A stretch of DNA of 64,000 nt from Thioalkalivibrio versutus (GTDB lineage Bacteria > Pseudomonadota > Gammaproteobacteria > Ectothiorhodospirales > Ectothiorhodospiraceae): positions 62,001 through 126,000 of the forward strand of contig NZ_MVAR01000018.1 of NCBI RefSeq assembly GCF_001999325.1. Reading direction: 5' to 3'. The position numbers were made by a program, and so were the translations under genes. Within the stretch, counting starts at the first letter, position 1; every line of letters starts with the position of its first letter. This document shows, piece by piece, positions 51,460 to 59,862 of this stretch. The notes beneath the pieces were generated by a model. It was given only the letters and a program-made list of their open reading frames with translations, did not search any database and had not been told where the DNA came from.

Positions 51460-51758
51460 AGGGAAACACTGATTAATGTACACGCTCGCGCTCGAGTCGC
51501 TTTGGTGTGCGAACAAGACGCGGCGACTGCCGTGCGGTCACTCTGCACAAGGGAGCCGCAACGCCGTGCGCACGCCCGTTTTCGTCAACAACGGGCGTGC
51601 GAGCCTCGGCGTTCAATAACTTGCGGGGTTGGCGCCCCAGGTTCCCCGATCCTGCGTTGCGCCGCTTGCGGGTGGAGTCACTCCCCGCTGCACGACGCGC
51701 CGGGTCTCGGAAAACCTGGGGTACCAACGCGAGCGTGTACATTAATCAGTGTTTCCCT
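51460..51758. mobile_element. MITE-like element with 31-bp perfect terminal inverted repeats
   Basis: 299 bases bounded by perfect 31-bp inverted repeats (51460-51490 and 51728-51758; outer end AGGGAAACACTGATTAATGT). The interior has further palindromes: GCACGCCCGTT and AACGGGCGTGC near 51570-51600, and CCCCAGGTT/AACCTGGGG at about 51640 and 51713. It holds no transposase-sized gene. I see no clear target-site duplication. It lies between the divergent EAL-HDOD gene and the small protein gene, and would replace or alter the native promoter and ribosome binding site of the former. Confidence 0.85.
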
Positions 51759-51824
51759 TGGTCAAAAACGGATGGGCGGCCACGACTGCGTGCGGCAGGC
51801 CGGCTCGGGAGGGACATAAGCACC

Positions 51825-52055
51825 ATGGATTCGATTGATGCGCCATTTGGAGAAGTCGTGGAGTTGCGCCAGATCCTGCACGACTCGGGGGTCCCGCTGC
51901 TGCGGGTTATTATCCGCGATGGCGGGCGTTATACCAAGATCGAACTGGACCCGGCGACGGCTCACCGCTGGGGCCGCGTGATGACGCGCTGGGCAGAAAC
52001 CGCCGCCGAGGGGGCCGCGACGCCAGGGGATGGCGGGCAGCCGGATCCGGTCTGA
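51825..52055 (+). CDS. Small conserved hypothetical protein, 76 residues
   Basis: 76 residues: VVELRQILHDSGVPLLRVI, RDGGRYTKIELDPATAHRWG, then an Ala/Gly/Pro tail. The middle looks like a small beta-alpha domain; I recall related short proteins in sulfur-oxidising gammaproteobacteria but cannot name a function. GGGAGGG lies 11 bases before the ATG. It has a perfect hairpin 36 bases after its stop and stands alone. Confidence 0.65.
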   Translation: MDSIDAPFGEVVELRQILHDSGVPLLRVIIRDGGRYTKIELDPATAHRWGRVMTRWAETAAEGAATPGDGGQPDPV

Positions 52056-52090
52056 GCCCGCGTCAACGGGGGATATGGCTGGATGCAGAC

Positions 52091-52113
52091 GCGCTCGAGA
52101 TGATCTCGAGCGC
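52091..52113 (+). terminator. Perfect hairpin after the 76-residue gene
   Basis: GCGCTCGAGA and TCTCGAGCGC (10 bp) with a TGA loop, 36 bases after the stop codon. No T-run follows, so termination is uncertain. The remaining bases to 52224 contain nothing I recognise. Confidence 0.45.
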
Positions 52114-52224
52114 CGACCGGGCGCGTTGAGCGAGGCGTGGCCGAGCCCCATGAGCCGAGTGGCAAGTGGGAAACGGTGCGTTAACGCGAATGCGTTTTCC
52201 GGTACGGACCGCGCGCGCCAACAC

Positions 52225-52265
52225 AAAAAAGGCCCGGAACCGCGTTGGCGGGCCGGGCCTTTTTT
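52225..52265. terminator. Bidirectional terminator downstream of rpmG
   Basis: AAAAAAGGCCCGG (52225-52237) and CCGGGCCTTTTTT (52253-52265) form a 13-bp stem with A-run and T-run. It ends the rpmB-rpmG transcript on the minus strand and any plus-strand transcript from the small gene. Confidence 0.9.
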
Positions 52266-52300
52266 CGCCTGTTGTCAGGCAATCGAGCCGATGGGCGCGA

Positions 52301-52471
52301 TTACTTGATCTTGGCTTCTTTGTACATCACGTGTTTGCGGACGACGGGATCAAACTTCTTGATCTCCATCTTCTCGGGCATGTTCCGCTTGTTCTTGGAC
52401 GTGGTGTAGAAGTGCCCGGTGCCGGCGGAGGACACCAGGCGGATCTTGTCGCGTGCGGACTTGGCAGCCAT
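52301..52471 (-). CDS. rpmG: 50S ribosomal protein L33
   Basis: 56 residues ([17 protein letters not shown] at the N-terminus, [17 protein letters not shown] at the C-terminus), complete. It lacks the CxxC zinc ribbons of zinc-type L33, so it is the zinc-independent form usual in gammaproteobacteria. GGAGG lies before the ATG. It follows rpmB by 12 bases and shares its promoter. Confidence 0.96.
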   Translation of the reverse strand: MAAKSARDKIRLVSSAGTGHFYTTSKNKRNMPEKMEIKKFDPVVRKHVMYKEAKIK

Positions 52472-52483
52472 CGTGAAGCCTCC

Positions 52484-52720
52484 TTAGACCTTTTCACCGC
52501 GGGCACGGCAGTCCGCCAGGACCGCGTCGATGCCGCGCTTGTCGATAATTCGCATGCCCTTGCAGCTAAGGCGCAGGCGTACGAAGCGGTTCTCGCTCTC
52601 CACCCAGAAACGGTGGAAATGCAGATTGGGCAGGAAGCGCCGCCGCGTCTTGCGGTGAGCGTGAGAAACGTTGTTACCGGTCGCCGGGCGTTTGCCGGTC
52701 ACCTGACATACTCGGGCCAT
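52484..52720 (-). CDS. rpmB: 50S ribosomal protein L28
   Basis: 78 residues, the same length as E. coli L28. Begins [20 protein letters not shown] and contains [14 protein letters not shown] large-subunit protein near the E site. Start at 52720 with CGGAGT upstream. First gene of rpmB-rpmG. Confidence 0.96.
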   Translation of the reverse strand: MARVCQVTGKRPATGNNVSHAHRKTRRRFLPNLHFHRFWVESENRFVRLRLSCKGMRIIDKRGIDAVLADCRARGEKV

Positions 52721-52760
52721 CGGGGGACTCCGGAATTTGGGTCTACCAGAAAGACGGCGG

Positions 52761-52789
52761 ACTATAGCGTAGCCCCGGGGCGGGTGCAA
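52761..52789 (-). promoter_or_regulatory. Sigma-70 promoter of rpmB-rpmG
   Basis: On the minus strand TTGCAC (52784-52789) and TATAGT (52761-52766) are separated by exactly 17 bases; transcription starts about 35 bases before the rpmB ATG. Confidence 0.75.
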
Positions 52790-52852
52790 GGGAGGCGCTG
52801 ATCAATTCGGGAACATTCGCGGCGGCTTTGGAGCAGGACGCCGCGTCCCGAA
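52790..52852. other. MITE-end-like sequence and hairpin between rpmB and the EAL gene
   Basis: GGGAGGCGCTGATCAATTC (52790-52808) agrees with the outer end of the MITE at 13 of 19 positions. It overlaps a long hairpin (TTCGGGA..CGCGGCG at 52806-52824 with CGCCGCGTCCCGAA at 52839-52852), which lies just after the EAL gene stop on the minus strand and may terminate it. The MITE relationship is weak. Confidence 0.35.
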
Positions 52853-52889
52853 AGGCCAATCGGTTCGAGTGTGAACGTGAACGATCCGG

Positions 52890-54635
52890 TTAGCGGTTGT
52901 TTGCTCGCTTGAGGGCCGCTCGCTCATCGGTCTCCGGGCACAGGCCGGGAACGAGGCCTCGGTCGTGGGCCCAGGCGATAATCTCCTCCAGCGGCATCGG
53001 GCGGGCGATGCCGTAGCCCTGAGCCGCGTTGCATCCGTAGTCGCGCAGCCGCGCCAGGGTGGCCGCGTCCTCGGCCCCCTCGGCGACCACCTTGAGGCCC
53101 AGATCCCGGGCCAGGCTGATGCTGGCGCGGGTAATCTGCTCGTCGACCGGGTGCTCCAGCATTTGCCGTACAAAGGCCTGATCGATCTTGAGAGTCGTCA
53201 CCGGCATACGTTTGAGGTATGCCAGCGACGAATAGCCGGTGCCGAAGTCGTCGATGGCGAGTTCCAGTCCGGACTCGGTCAGGCGACGCAGGGCCCGGAT
53301 CACCTCGTCCGGGTCCGCCATCAGGGCGGTCTCGGTGAACTCGAGTTCCAGGGCGCAGGGTGGAAGCCCCGAGACGCGAACCTTCTCCAGCAGGCGATCG
53401 GCAAATCCGGGGTCGAGGAAGTTGCGCGCCGAGATGTTCACGCTGACCGGCATGTCCAGGCCTTCGACGCGCAGGCGGGCGATGTCGGCCAGTGCGAGAT
53501 CAAGGACCCGGTCGGTGAGGCTGTGGATCAGTCCGGTGCGCTCGGCCGGCGGGATGAACTGGTCGGGAGCGATGCGGCCGCGAACCGGGTGTTTCCAGCG
53601 TAGCAGGGCCTCCAGGCCCATCACCTGATCGCTCGCGAGATTGACCTTCGGCTGGTAGTGCAGGCTTAGCTGGCCGTCGTCCAGTGCGCTTTGCAACTCG
53701 CCCAGGAGTTCCACGGTGTACAGGCTGTGCTCGTTGCTGCGGCGGTTGTAGCTGCGATAGCGGCGCCCCGAGTGACTGGCCTCGTGCATCGCCATCCAGG
53801 CCTTGGTCAGCAGTCGGGAGGGTTCATCCTGTTCGTGAAAGGGGAAGGAGGAGACGCCCGCGTGGGCCCCGAGGTAGACCGGGATCTCGAAGACCTCGAA
53901 AGGTGTTTGCAGGCATTCGATTGCGGCGCGTGTGACGGCGAGTGTCTCTTTGCGGCTGCGGTGGGGCAGGATCAGGGCGAAGTGATCGTCGTGGATGTGG
54001 AACACGGACGCCCCGGCGGGCTCGGCCACTGCCTGCAGGCGCTCGGCAATGGACCGCAGCAGGGGGCGCTCGGCGGCGAAGCCCAGGGCGCCAATGCTGT
54101 CCGGGTAGTTGTCCATCTGCAGGCTGATGACGAACACGCGGGTGGCCGCGGCGTGCGGGGCGTCGGCCTGGGTCATCAGTTGCCGGGCATACTGCTCGAG
54201 CGACTCGCGATTGGGCAGGCCGGTCACGGGGTTGTTGTAGGCCTGTTCCAGAAGCCGTTCCGAGTGGCGGCGCAGGGTGTCGAACAGCCAGCCGGAGAAT
54301 CCCCCGAGGACGATGTAGATGCCGGTGCGCGTGAGCCAGTTCAATGCGGGTTGAGCCGCCCCGGTGGCGGTATCCAGGGGCATGAACGGACCCAGGAGCA
54401 ACCCCGCCAGCAGCCCGAAGGCCAGCCCGCCCCACAGCCCGAACAGGGCGGCCCCCAGCAGCACCGGGATGAGGATGAAGTTGAGGTAGGCAGTGGAGGT
54501 GCCGCCGGTCTCGTATACGATCAGCGCGACCAGCGCCATCAGGAGCGGGACGGCAGCGGCCCCGGCGAGTCGCCAGCCTCCGGGGATCCCCTGTGAGCGG
54601 GCATGTGACCAGGTGGAAAACGGGGTCGGCGCCAT
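52890..54635 (-). CDS. Membrane GGDEF-EAL protein, probable c-di-GMP phosphodiesterase
   Basis: 581 residues. Four or so N-terminal transmembrane helices (LMALVALIVYETGG, LIPVLLGAALFGLWGG, IYIVLGGFSGWLF), then a GGDEF-like domain whose motif is degenerate (HDDHF), then a complete EAL domain: GLEALLRWKHP, NISARNF, DDFGTGYSSLAYLK, KIDQAFV, EGAED and AQGYGIARPM. I expect hydrolysis of cyclic di-GMP and no synthesis. ATG 54635 has AAGGA six bases upstream; ATG 54659 would add eight residues. Confidence 0.88.
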   Translation of the reverse strand: MAPTPFSTWSHARSQGIPGGWRLAGAAAVPLLMALVALIVYETGGTSTAYLNFILIPVLLGAALFGLWGGLAFGLLAGLLLGPFMPLDTATGAAQPALNWLTRTGIYIVLGGFSGWLFDTLRRHSERLLEQAYNNPVTGLPNRESLEQYARQLMTQADAPHAAATRVFVISLQMDNYPDSIGALGFAAERPLLRSIAERLQAVAEPAGASVFHIHDDHFALILPHRSRKETLAVTRAAIECLQTPFEVFEIPVYLGAHAGVSSFPFHEQDEPSRLLTKAWMAMHEASHSGRRYRSYNRRSNEHSLYTVELLGELQSALDDGQLSLHYQPKVNLASDQVMGLEALLRWKHPVRGRIAPDQFIPPAERTGLIHSLTDRVLDLALADIARLRVEGLDMPVSVNISARNFLDPGFADRLLEKVRVSGLPPCALELEFTETALMADPDEVIRALRRLTESGLELAIDDFGTGYSSLAYLKRMPVTTLKIDQAFVRQMLEHPVDEQITRASISLARDLGLKVVAEGAEDAATLARLRDYGCNAAQGYGIARPMPLEEIIAWAHDRGLVPGLCPETDERAALKRANNR

Positions 54636-54822
54636 TCCGGTTCCTTCGGTTTGTGCCATTCGGGTGCCGCCACGGTTATCGACGTAGTGGGCCGGTTTGC
54701 GTGCAGGGTCGGGAATCGCCGCGTCGCGAGAAGTGGTCGCTGTTGCCGGTCGCGGGGGCTTGGTAGCATTCCTCGACCAGGGTTTCCCTGATTGTCTGGA
54801 ACCTTCTACTTGGCGGAGCGGC

Positions 54823-55755
54823 ATGGCCGATCGGCGTTTGCAGGTCTTTCTTACGGTGGCACGGTTGCTGTCCTTCACCCGCGCCGCCGAGGTGCTGCAT
54901 ATGACGCAGCCCGCGGTCACCTTTCAGGTGCGCCAGTTGGAGGAACAGCTGGATACCCGACTGTTCGACCGCAACCACAATCGAGTCACCCTGACTGATG
55001 CCGGACGGCTGGTACAACGATATGCCGAACGCATCTTTGACACCTATGGCGAGATGGAGGCCGCGCTACGCGAGTTGAAGGGCGCGGACGGCGGGGCGTT
55101 GGTGATCGGCGCCAGTACCACGGTGGCGGAATACATGCTGCCGGCGCTGCTGGGTGCATTCCGCCGCGAGCATCCGGATATCGGCATTCGCCTGCGGGTG
55201 GGCAATACCGAGAATGTCGTGGTGATGGTCGAGGAGGGCAGTGTCGATCTCGGCATCGTCGAGGCCCCGGTGACCCACCGTAGCTTGCAGGTCCAGCCCT
55301 GTCTGGTGGACCAGCTGCGGCTGATCGTGCCGCCGGAACACGAGCTGGCCCGGCGCGACACGGTGACCGTCGCCGACTTCATCGAACGCCCATTCATATG
55401 CCGCGAGGAGGGTTCCGGGACCCGCGAGGTCATCATGGAGTACCTTGGGCGCGCCGGATACGACCGCAGCAGTCTGCGCGGCTGCATGGAACTGGGCAGC
55501 CCGGAGGCGATCAAGGGCGCGGTGGTGGCCGGCATGGGGGTCTCGGTGCTGTCCGAGGCGGTGGTGGCGAAGGAGCTGGCCCTTGGCGAGCTGGTGGCGT
55601 TGCCGCTGTCGCCGCCGCTGGAACGGCCGATCTCGCTGGTGCACGCGCGGCAGAAGTTCCGCGTACCCACGCTGGAGGTGCTGATGCAGTTCCTGCGCGG
55701 GTACTGCACCGGTCAGCGTCCGCTCGCCCCCGCATCAGAACTCAAACAGGATTGA
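54823..55755 (+). CDS. LysR-family transcriptional regulator
   Basis: 310 residues. N-terminal winged helix (LQVFLTVARLLSFTRAAEVL, MTQPAVTFQVRQLEEQL, LFDRNHNRVTLTDAG), linker helix, then a two-lobed effector domain (LVIGASTTVAEYMLPALL, VDLGIVEAP). Overall it is nearest to the CysL/CbbR-like group. The effector is unknown. The next gene follows after six bases, so it is probably the first gene of the unit rather than a divergent regulator. GGAG upstream of ATG 54823. Confidence 0.9.
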   Translation: MADRRLQVFLTVARLLSFTRAAEVLHMTQPAVTFQVRQLEEQLDTRLFDRNHNRVTLTDAGRLVQRYAERIFDTYGEMEAALRELKGADGGALVIGASTTVAEYMLPALLGAFRREHPDIGIRLRVGNTENVVVMVEEGSVDLGIVEAPVTHRSLQVQPCLVDQLRLIVPPEHELARRDTVTVADFIERPFICREEGSGTREVIMEYLGRAGYDRSSLRGCMELGSPEAIKGAVVAGMGVSVLSEAVVAKELALGELVALPLSPPLERPISLVHARQKFRVPTLEVLMQFLRGYCTGQRPLAPASELKQD

Positions 55756-55761
55756 CGTGAC

Positions 55762-56508
55762 ATGAAGAACTACTGCGTGGTGCAGCATACCTATTCCGAG
55801 TTTCTCGGCCTGATCGAGTCGCAGCTGGAGAAGCGCGACATCGGCTTCTCCTACTACCGACCGTTCGTGGGTCAGGACCTGCCGGGCTCCGCGGCCCAGT
55901 TCGACGGGCTGTGGCTGCTGGGCGGCGCCTGGCCGACGGCGGATCACGAGGAGAATCCGCAGGTCCCGGACGAGCTGTCGCTGATCGATATCTTCCGCCG
56001 CTCGAAGCGTCCGGTGGTGGGCGTCGGTATGGGCGGGCTGCTGGTGGCCGAGCAGGCCGGTGGCACGGCGCACGAGGACCCGATGTACCGCGCCCGTTTC
56101 GTGACCGCGCACAAGACCGCGGCCGGGGAAGGCGACGCACTGGCCGAGGCACTGGATGGCCGGCGGGTGCTGCAGCTGGTCAACGGCCGCGTCGACCTGC
56201 CGGAGGACGTGCAGCCGATCCTGGTGGACGACGACGGCGACTGGCTGGCGATCCGGCCGGACGAGCTGACCTATGGCATGCTGTTCCGACCCGAGGTGAA
56301 GCCCGGGATGCTCGAGGACATCATCATGGAGGCGCGGCACAATCCGCCGCCGAACATGGGCGAGCTCCTGGGCGAGGCGCGCATGGAATGGGGCGAGATG
56401 CAGAAGGTGACCGAGGACGTGCTGGTGGCCCTGGTAAAGACGCTGGGGCTGATGCAGGAACGCCGCAAGATGCCGGTGTTCAGCCTGAAGATCGAGGACG
56501 AGGGATGA
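55762..56508 (+). CDS. Class I glutamine amidotransferase-like protein without nucleophile
   Basis: 248 residues with a GATase fold: FDGLWLLGGAWPTAD, KRPVVGVGMGGLLVAEQAGG and LTYGMLFRPEV align with the conserved strands of amidotransferases. The elbow normally reads GxCxG; here it is GVGMGG, with Gly89 in place of Cys. The usual catalytic His in QFHPE is Arg176 (LFRPE), while Glu178 is kept. Glutaminase activity is therefore unlikely; it may bind a ligand or partner. Its stop codon overlaps the start of the next gene. Confidence 0.75.
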   Translation: MKNYCVVQHTYSEFLGLIESQLEKRDIGFSYYRPFVGQDLPGSAAQFDGLWLLGGAWPTADHEENPQVPDELSLIDIFRRSKRPVVGVGMGGLLVAEQAGGTAHEDPMYRARFVTAHKTAAGEGDALAEALDGRRVLQLVNGRVDLPEDVQPILVDDDGDWLAIRPDELTYGMLFRPEVKPGMLEDIIMEARHNPPPNMGELLGEARMEWGEMQKVTEDVLVALVKTLGLMQERRKMPVFSLKIEDEG

Positions 56509-56993
56509 TCCCACCCCTGGGCATGGGCAACGAGGGGGGCCTGTCCGGGGGCGATCTCGGGTCGGTGCGCGGCGGTGCGCGCAAGAAGGGCCGGGAGGAC
56601 CCGGCCAAGGCGATCGCCGAGATCGCCGCGCGGCTGTCGACCGAGGATCAGGCCAGCCTGCTGAAATTTGCCCGTTTTCTGGAGCAGGAGTCGCCGGCCC
56701 CCGCGCCGGAACCGGTTCCCGAGCCGGAGCCGATCCCGCGTCCGGAGAGCGAGTCCGTCATCAAGGCGATGCGCCGGCTTTCCGCGACCTATCCCATGCT
56801 GGATCGCTCCAAGCTGCTGAACGAGACCTCGGCCCTGATGGGCCAGCACGTGATGCAGGGGCGCCCGGCGGTGGAGGTGATCGACGAGCTGGAGGTGGTC
56901 TTTCGGACTCACTACGAGAAGGCCGTCGTCCAGGATCCGACCCGACAGACGGATGCCGACCATGACGAGGCGCCGGGAGGGGCCTCGCAATGA
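56505..56993 (+). CDS. Uncharacterised protein with Pro/Glu linker, 162 residues
   Basis: Not recognised. A Gly-rich N-terminus, a helical segment (AIAEIAARLSTEDQASLLKF), a low-complexity proline/glutamate linker (PAPAPEPVPEPEPIPRPE) and a helical C-terminal domain (IKAMRRLSATYPMLDRSKLL, VEVIDELEVVF). No signal peptide or membrane helix. Its start and stop codons overlap the genes on both sides (four bases each), so it is translated together with the amidotransferase-like protein and PerM and probably works with one of them. Confidence 0.7.
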   Translation: MIPPLGMGNEGGLSGGDLGSVRGGARKKGREDPAKAIAEIAARLSTEDQASLLKFARFLEQESPAPAPEPVPEPEPIPRPESESVIKAMRRLSATYPMLDRSKLLNETSALMGQHVMQGRPAVEVIDELEVVFRTHYEKAVVQDPTRQTDADHDEAPGGASQ

Positions 56994-58099
56994 TCGATAT
57001 CCTGCGCCAGTGGTACCAGCGTCATTTCACCGACCCGCAGGTGGTGATCCTGGCGTTTCTGCTGCTCGCGGGATTCCTGATCATCGTTTTTGCCGGGCGC
57101 ATCCTGGCGCCGCTGCTGGCCTCGCTGATCATTGCCTACCTGCTGGAGGGGGCGGTGCGCAAGCTGGTCTTTTTGCACATCCCGCGCATCCTCGCGGTCA
57201 CCATTGTGCTGCTGGCCTTCCTGGCGCTGACGGTGGCGGCGCTGTTCAGCGTGGTGCCGCTGATGTCGGCCCAGGTGACCCAGCTGGTGCGCGAGCTGCC
57301 GGGGATGATCTCCGAGGGCCAGAACCTGCTGCTGCAGTTGCCCGAGCGTTACCCGCAACTGATCAGTGACGATCAGGTGTTCGAGCTGATGGGGGCCATT
57401 CGCGCCGAGGCGACCCTGCTGGGGCAACGTGTGGTGTCGTTCTCGCTGTCCTCGGCACGGCACCTGGTGGACGTGGTGATCTACCTGATCGTGGTCCCGC
57501 TGATGGTGTTCTTCATGTTGAAGGACCGCGATCTGATCCTGAACTGGATCCGCGGCTTTATGCCCCAGGACACCCACCTGGCCAGCGAGGTCTGGACCGA
57601 GGTGAACCTGAAGATCGCCAGCTACGTGCGCGGCAAATTCATCGAGATCGTGATCGTCTGGGCGGTCACCTTCCTTACCTTCAACTGGTTCGGGCTGGAA
57701 TACGCCGTGCTGTTGTCGTTCATGGTGGGCATCTCGGTGATCATTCCGTACATCGGCGCGGCCGTGGTGACCATCCCGGTGGCGGCGGTCGCATACTTCC
57801 AGTTCGGCCTGAGCTCCGAGTTCGCCTGGGTACTGATTGCCTACGGGGTGATCCAGTTTATCGACGGCAACGTGCTGGTGCCGCTGCTGTTTTCGGAGGT
57901 CGTCAACCTGCACCCGGTGGCGATCATCGCCGCGGTGTTCGTGTTCGGCGGCATCTGGGGGCTTTGGGGGGTATTCTTTGCCATCCCGCTGGCGACGCTG
58001 GTACATGCGGTGATCAAGTCCTGGCCGCGCGCCCAGCGGCTGCCGCCGGAGTCCTCTGGAGAGCCGGCGGCCGCCGCGGCCGAAGCCGCCACCAAGTAG
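56990..58099 (+). CDS. AI-2E family transporter PerM
   Basis: 369 residues with about eight transmembrane helices. Family landmarks: the pair FLLLAGFLIIVFAGRILAPL and LIIAYLLEGAVRKLV at the N-terminus, a periplasmic or cytosolic middle (LISDDQVFELMGAIRAEATL), and the C-terminal GISVIIPYIGAAVVTIP, QFIDGNVLVPLLFSE and GIWGLWGVFFAIPLAT. This superfamily includes the AI-2 exporter TqsA and Na+/H+ antiporters of haloalkaliphiles; the substrate here is unknown. ATGA overlap with the preceding gene. Confidence 0.88.
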   Translation: MIDILRQWYQRHFTDPQVVILAFLLLAGFLIIVFAGRILAPLLASLIIAYLLEGAVRKLVFLHIPRILAVTIVLLAFLALTVAALFSVVPLMSAQVTQLVRELPGMISEGQNLLLQLPERYPQLISDDQVFELMGAIRAEATLLGQRVVSFSLSSARHLVDVVIYLIVVPLMVFFMLKDRDLILNWIRGFMPQDTHLASEVWTEVNLKIASYVRGKFIEIVIVWAVTFLTFNWFGLEYAVLLSFMVGISVIIPYIGAAVVTIPVAAVAYFQFGLSSEFAWVLIAYGVIQFIDGNVLVPLLFSEVVNLHPVAIIAAVFVFGGIWGLWGVFFAIPLATLVHAVIKSWPRAQRLPPESSGEPAAAAAEAATK

Positions 58100-58176
58100 C
58101 CCGACATCCCTGATCGCCGGCCCGCCCGTGTGCGGGTTCGGCGGTCTGCCCGTGACATCAAGAACAAGAAGAACGC

Positions 58177-59718
58177 ATGACCGGAACCGAGATCCTGATG
58201 AACGTGACGCCCCAGGAGAGCCGAGTGGCCCTGGTGGAAAATGGCGTCCTGACCGAGCTGCACCTGGAGCGCGCCCGCCGCCGCGGGATCGTGGGGAACA
58301 TCTACAAGGGCCGGGTGGTGCGGGTACTGCCGGGCATGGATGCAGCCTTCGTCGATATCGGGCTGGAGCGCACGGCCTTTCTGCATGCCTCCGACGTGGC
58401 CCCGGTGGAGCGCGAGGAGCTCAATGGCAACGGCCCGTCTGCCAGCGACGCCCCTGCGGCGCCCGTGGCCGGCGGCAATGGCACCGGCACGCCGGCCCCG
58501 GTGGTGCGCGAGGGTATCCGCGAGCTGCTGCGCGAGGGGCAGGAGGTCCTGGTGCAGGCAGTCAAGGACCCACTGGGCTCCAAGGGCGCGCGGCTTACCA
58601 CCTATATCACCCTGCCGTCGCGCAATCTGGTGCTGATGCCGAACCAGTCCAATGTCGGTGTGAGTACGCGCATCGAGGACGAGGGCGTGCGCGCACGGCT
58701 GCGTGCATCCATTGAGCAGTTGCGTGACGAGTTGGCGCCGCAGCACGGCTTTATCGTGCGCACGGCCGCGGAGCTGGCCGACCACGAGGCCATGTATAAC
58801 GACACGGCGTTCCTGAAGAAGGTCTGGGATACCCTGCAGGAGCAGGCTGTCGGGGCCCCGCCGGGGACCGAGGTCTACGCCGACCTGCCGCTGGTGGAGC
58901 GCATCCTGCGCGACATGGTGGGGGGCGATATCGAGCGTATCCGCATCGATTCGCGCGAGACCTATCAGAAGGTCTGCGGCTTCGTCGAGCGCTACCTGCC
59001 GGAGCTGATCGGCCGGATCGAACACTATCCGGGCGAGCGCCCGATCTTCGACCTGTTCAACGTCGAGGAGGAGATCCACCGTGCCCTGGAGCGCAAGGTG
59101 GAACTGAAATCCGGTGGCTACCTGATCTTCGACCAGACCGAGGCGATGACCACGGTGGACATCAACACCGGCGGTTTCGTCGGCCATCGCAAGCTCGAAG
59201 AGACCATCTTCAAGACCAATCTGGAGGCCGCGCAGGCGATCGGTCGCCAGCTGCGCCTGCGCAATCTCGGCGGGATCATCATTATCGATTTCATCGACAT
59301 GCAGGACGACGAGCACAAGCGCCAGGTGATCCGCGCGCTGGAAAAGGCCCTGGAACGCGATCATGTGAAGACCCAGACCTGCGACGTGTCGCCGCTGGGC
59401 CTGGTGGAGATGACCCGCAAGCGCACCCGCGAGAGCCTGGAGCACCAGATGTGCGAGCCCTGCCAGGTGTGCAGCGGGCGTGGCTATCTGAAGTCGGCCG
59501 AGACGGTGTGCTACGAGCTGTTCCGCGAGATCCTGCGCGAGGTGCGCCAGTACGACGCGCGCGAGCTGCGCGTGCTGGCCTCGCAGAACGTGATCGACCT
59601 GCTGCTGGACGAGGAATCCGCCAGCCTGGCCGAGCTGCAGAGCTTTGTCGGCATCCCGATCCGCTTCCAGGTGGAGACGCTGTACACCCAGGAACAGTTC
59701 GACGTGGTCTTCGTCTGA
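58177..59718 (+). CDS. rng: Ribonuclease G
   Basis: 513 residues, RNase E/G family without the long scaffold of RNase E. An S1 domain (residues about 38-125) contains a Gly/Ala/Pro insert (about 84-112, for example SASDAPAAPVAGGNG). Then the RNase H-like domain (EAMTTVDINTGGFVG with the Mg-binding Asp, IIIIDFIDMQDD with the second) and the zinc-link CEPCQVCSGRGY. It trims the 5' end of 16S rRNA and degrades some mRNAs. The ATG at 58177 aligns with the E. coli start. Confidence 0.95.
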   Translation: MTGTEILMNVTPQESRVALVENGVLTELHLERARRRGIVGNIYKGRVVRVLPGMDAAFVDIGLERTAFLHASDVAPVEREELNGNGPSASDAPAAPVAGGNGTGTPAPVVREGIRELLREGQEVLVQAVKDPLGSKGARLTTYITLPSRNLVLMPNQSNVGVSTRIEDEGVRARLRASIEQLRDELAPQHGFIVRTAAELADHEAMYNDTAFLKKVWDTLQEQAVGAPPGTEVYADLPLVERILRDMVGGDIERIRIDSRETYQKVCGFVERYLPELIGRIEHYPGERPIFDLFNVEEEIHRALERKVELKSGGYLIFDQTEAMTTVDINTGGFVGHRKLEETIFKTNLEAAQAIGRQLRLRNLGGIIIIDFIDMQDDEHKRQVIRALEKALERDHVKTQTCDVSPLGLVEMTRKRTRESLEHQMCEPCQVCSGRGYLKSAETVCYELFREILREVRQYDARELRVLASQNVIDLLLDEESASLAELQSFVGIPIRFQVETLYTQEQFDVVFV

Positions 59719-59862
59719 TCTACAAGTAGTATGTAGACAGGCACCCGGTCCCCGTCTCCGTCAGGGAGGAAGAGGCGCGAAGATGAATCGCCAGTGCGGA
59801 CCCAGCACGGATACGGGTCCCGGTCGGCCGGGCGGGTCGGATTGCGCCTCCCCGGTGGAGAA

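Noticed and set aside
51473-51742. An 89-residue frame inside the MITE
   Set aside because: Too short for a transposase, no DDE or HTH features, and made up mostly of the palindromic DNA.
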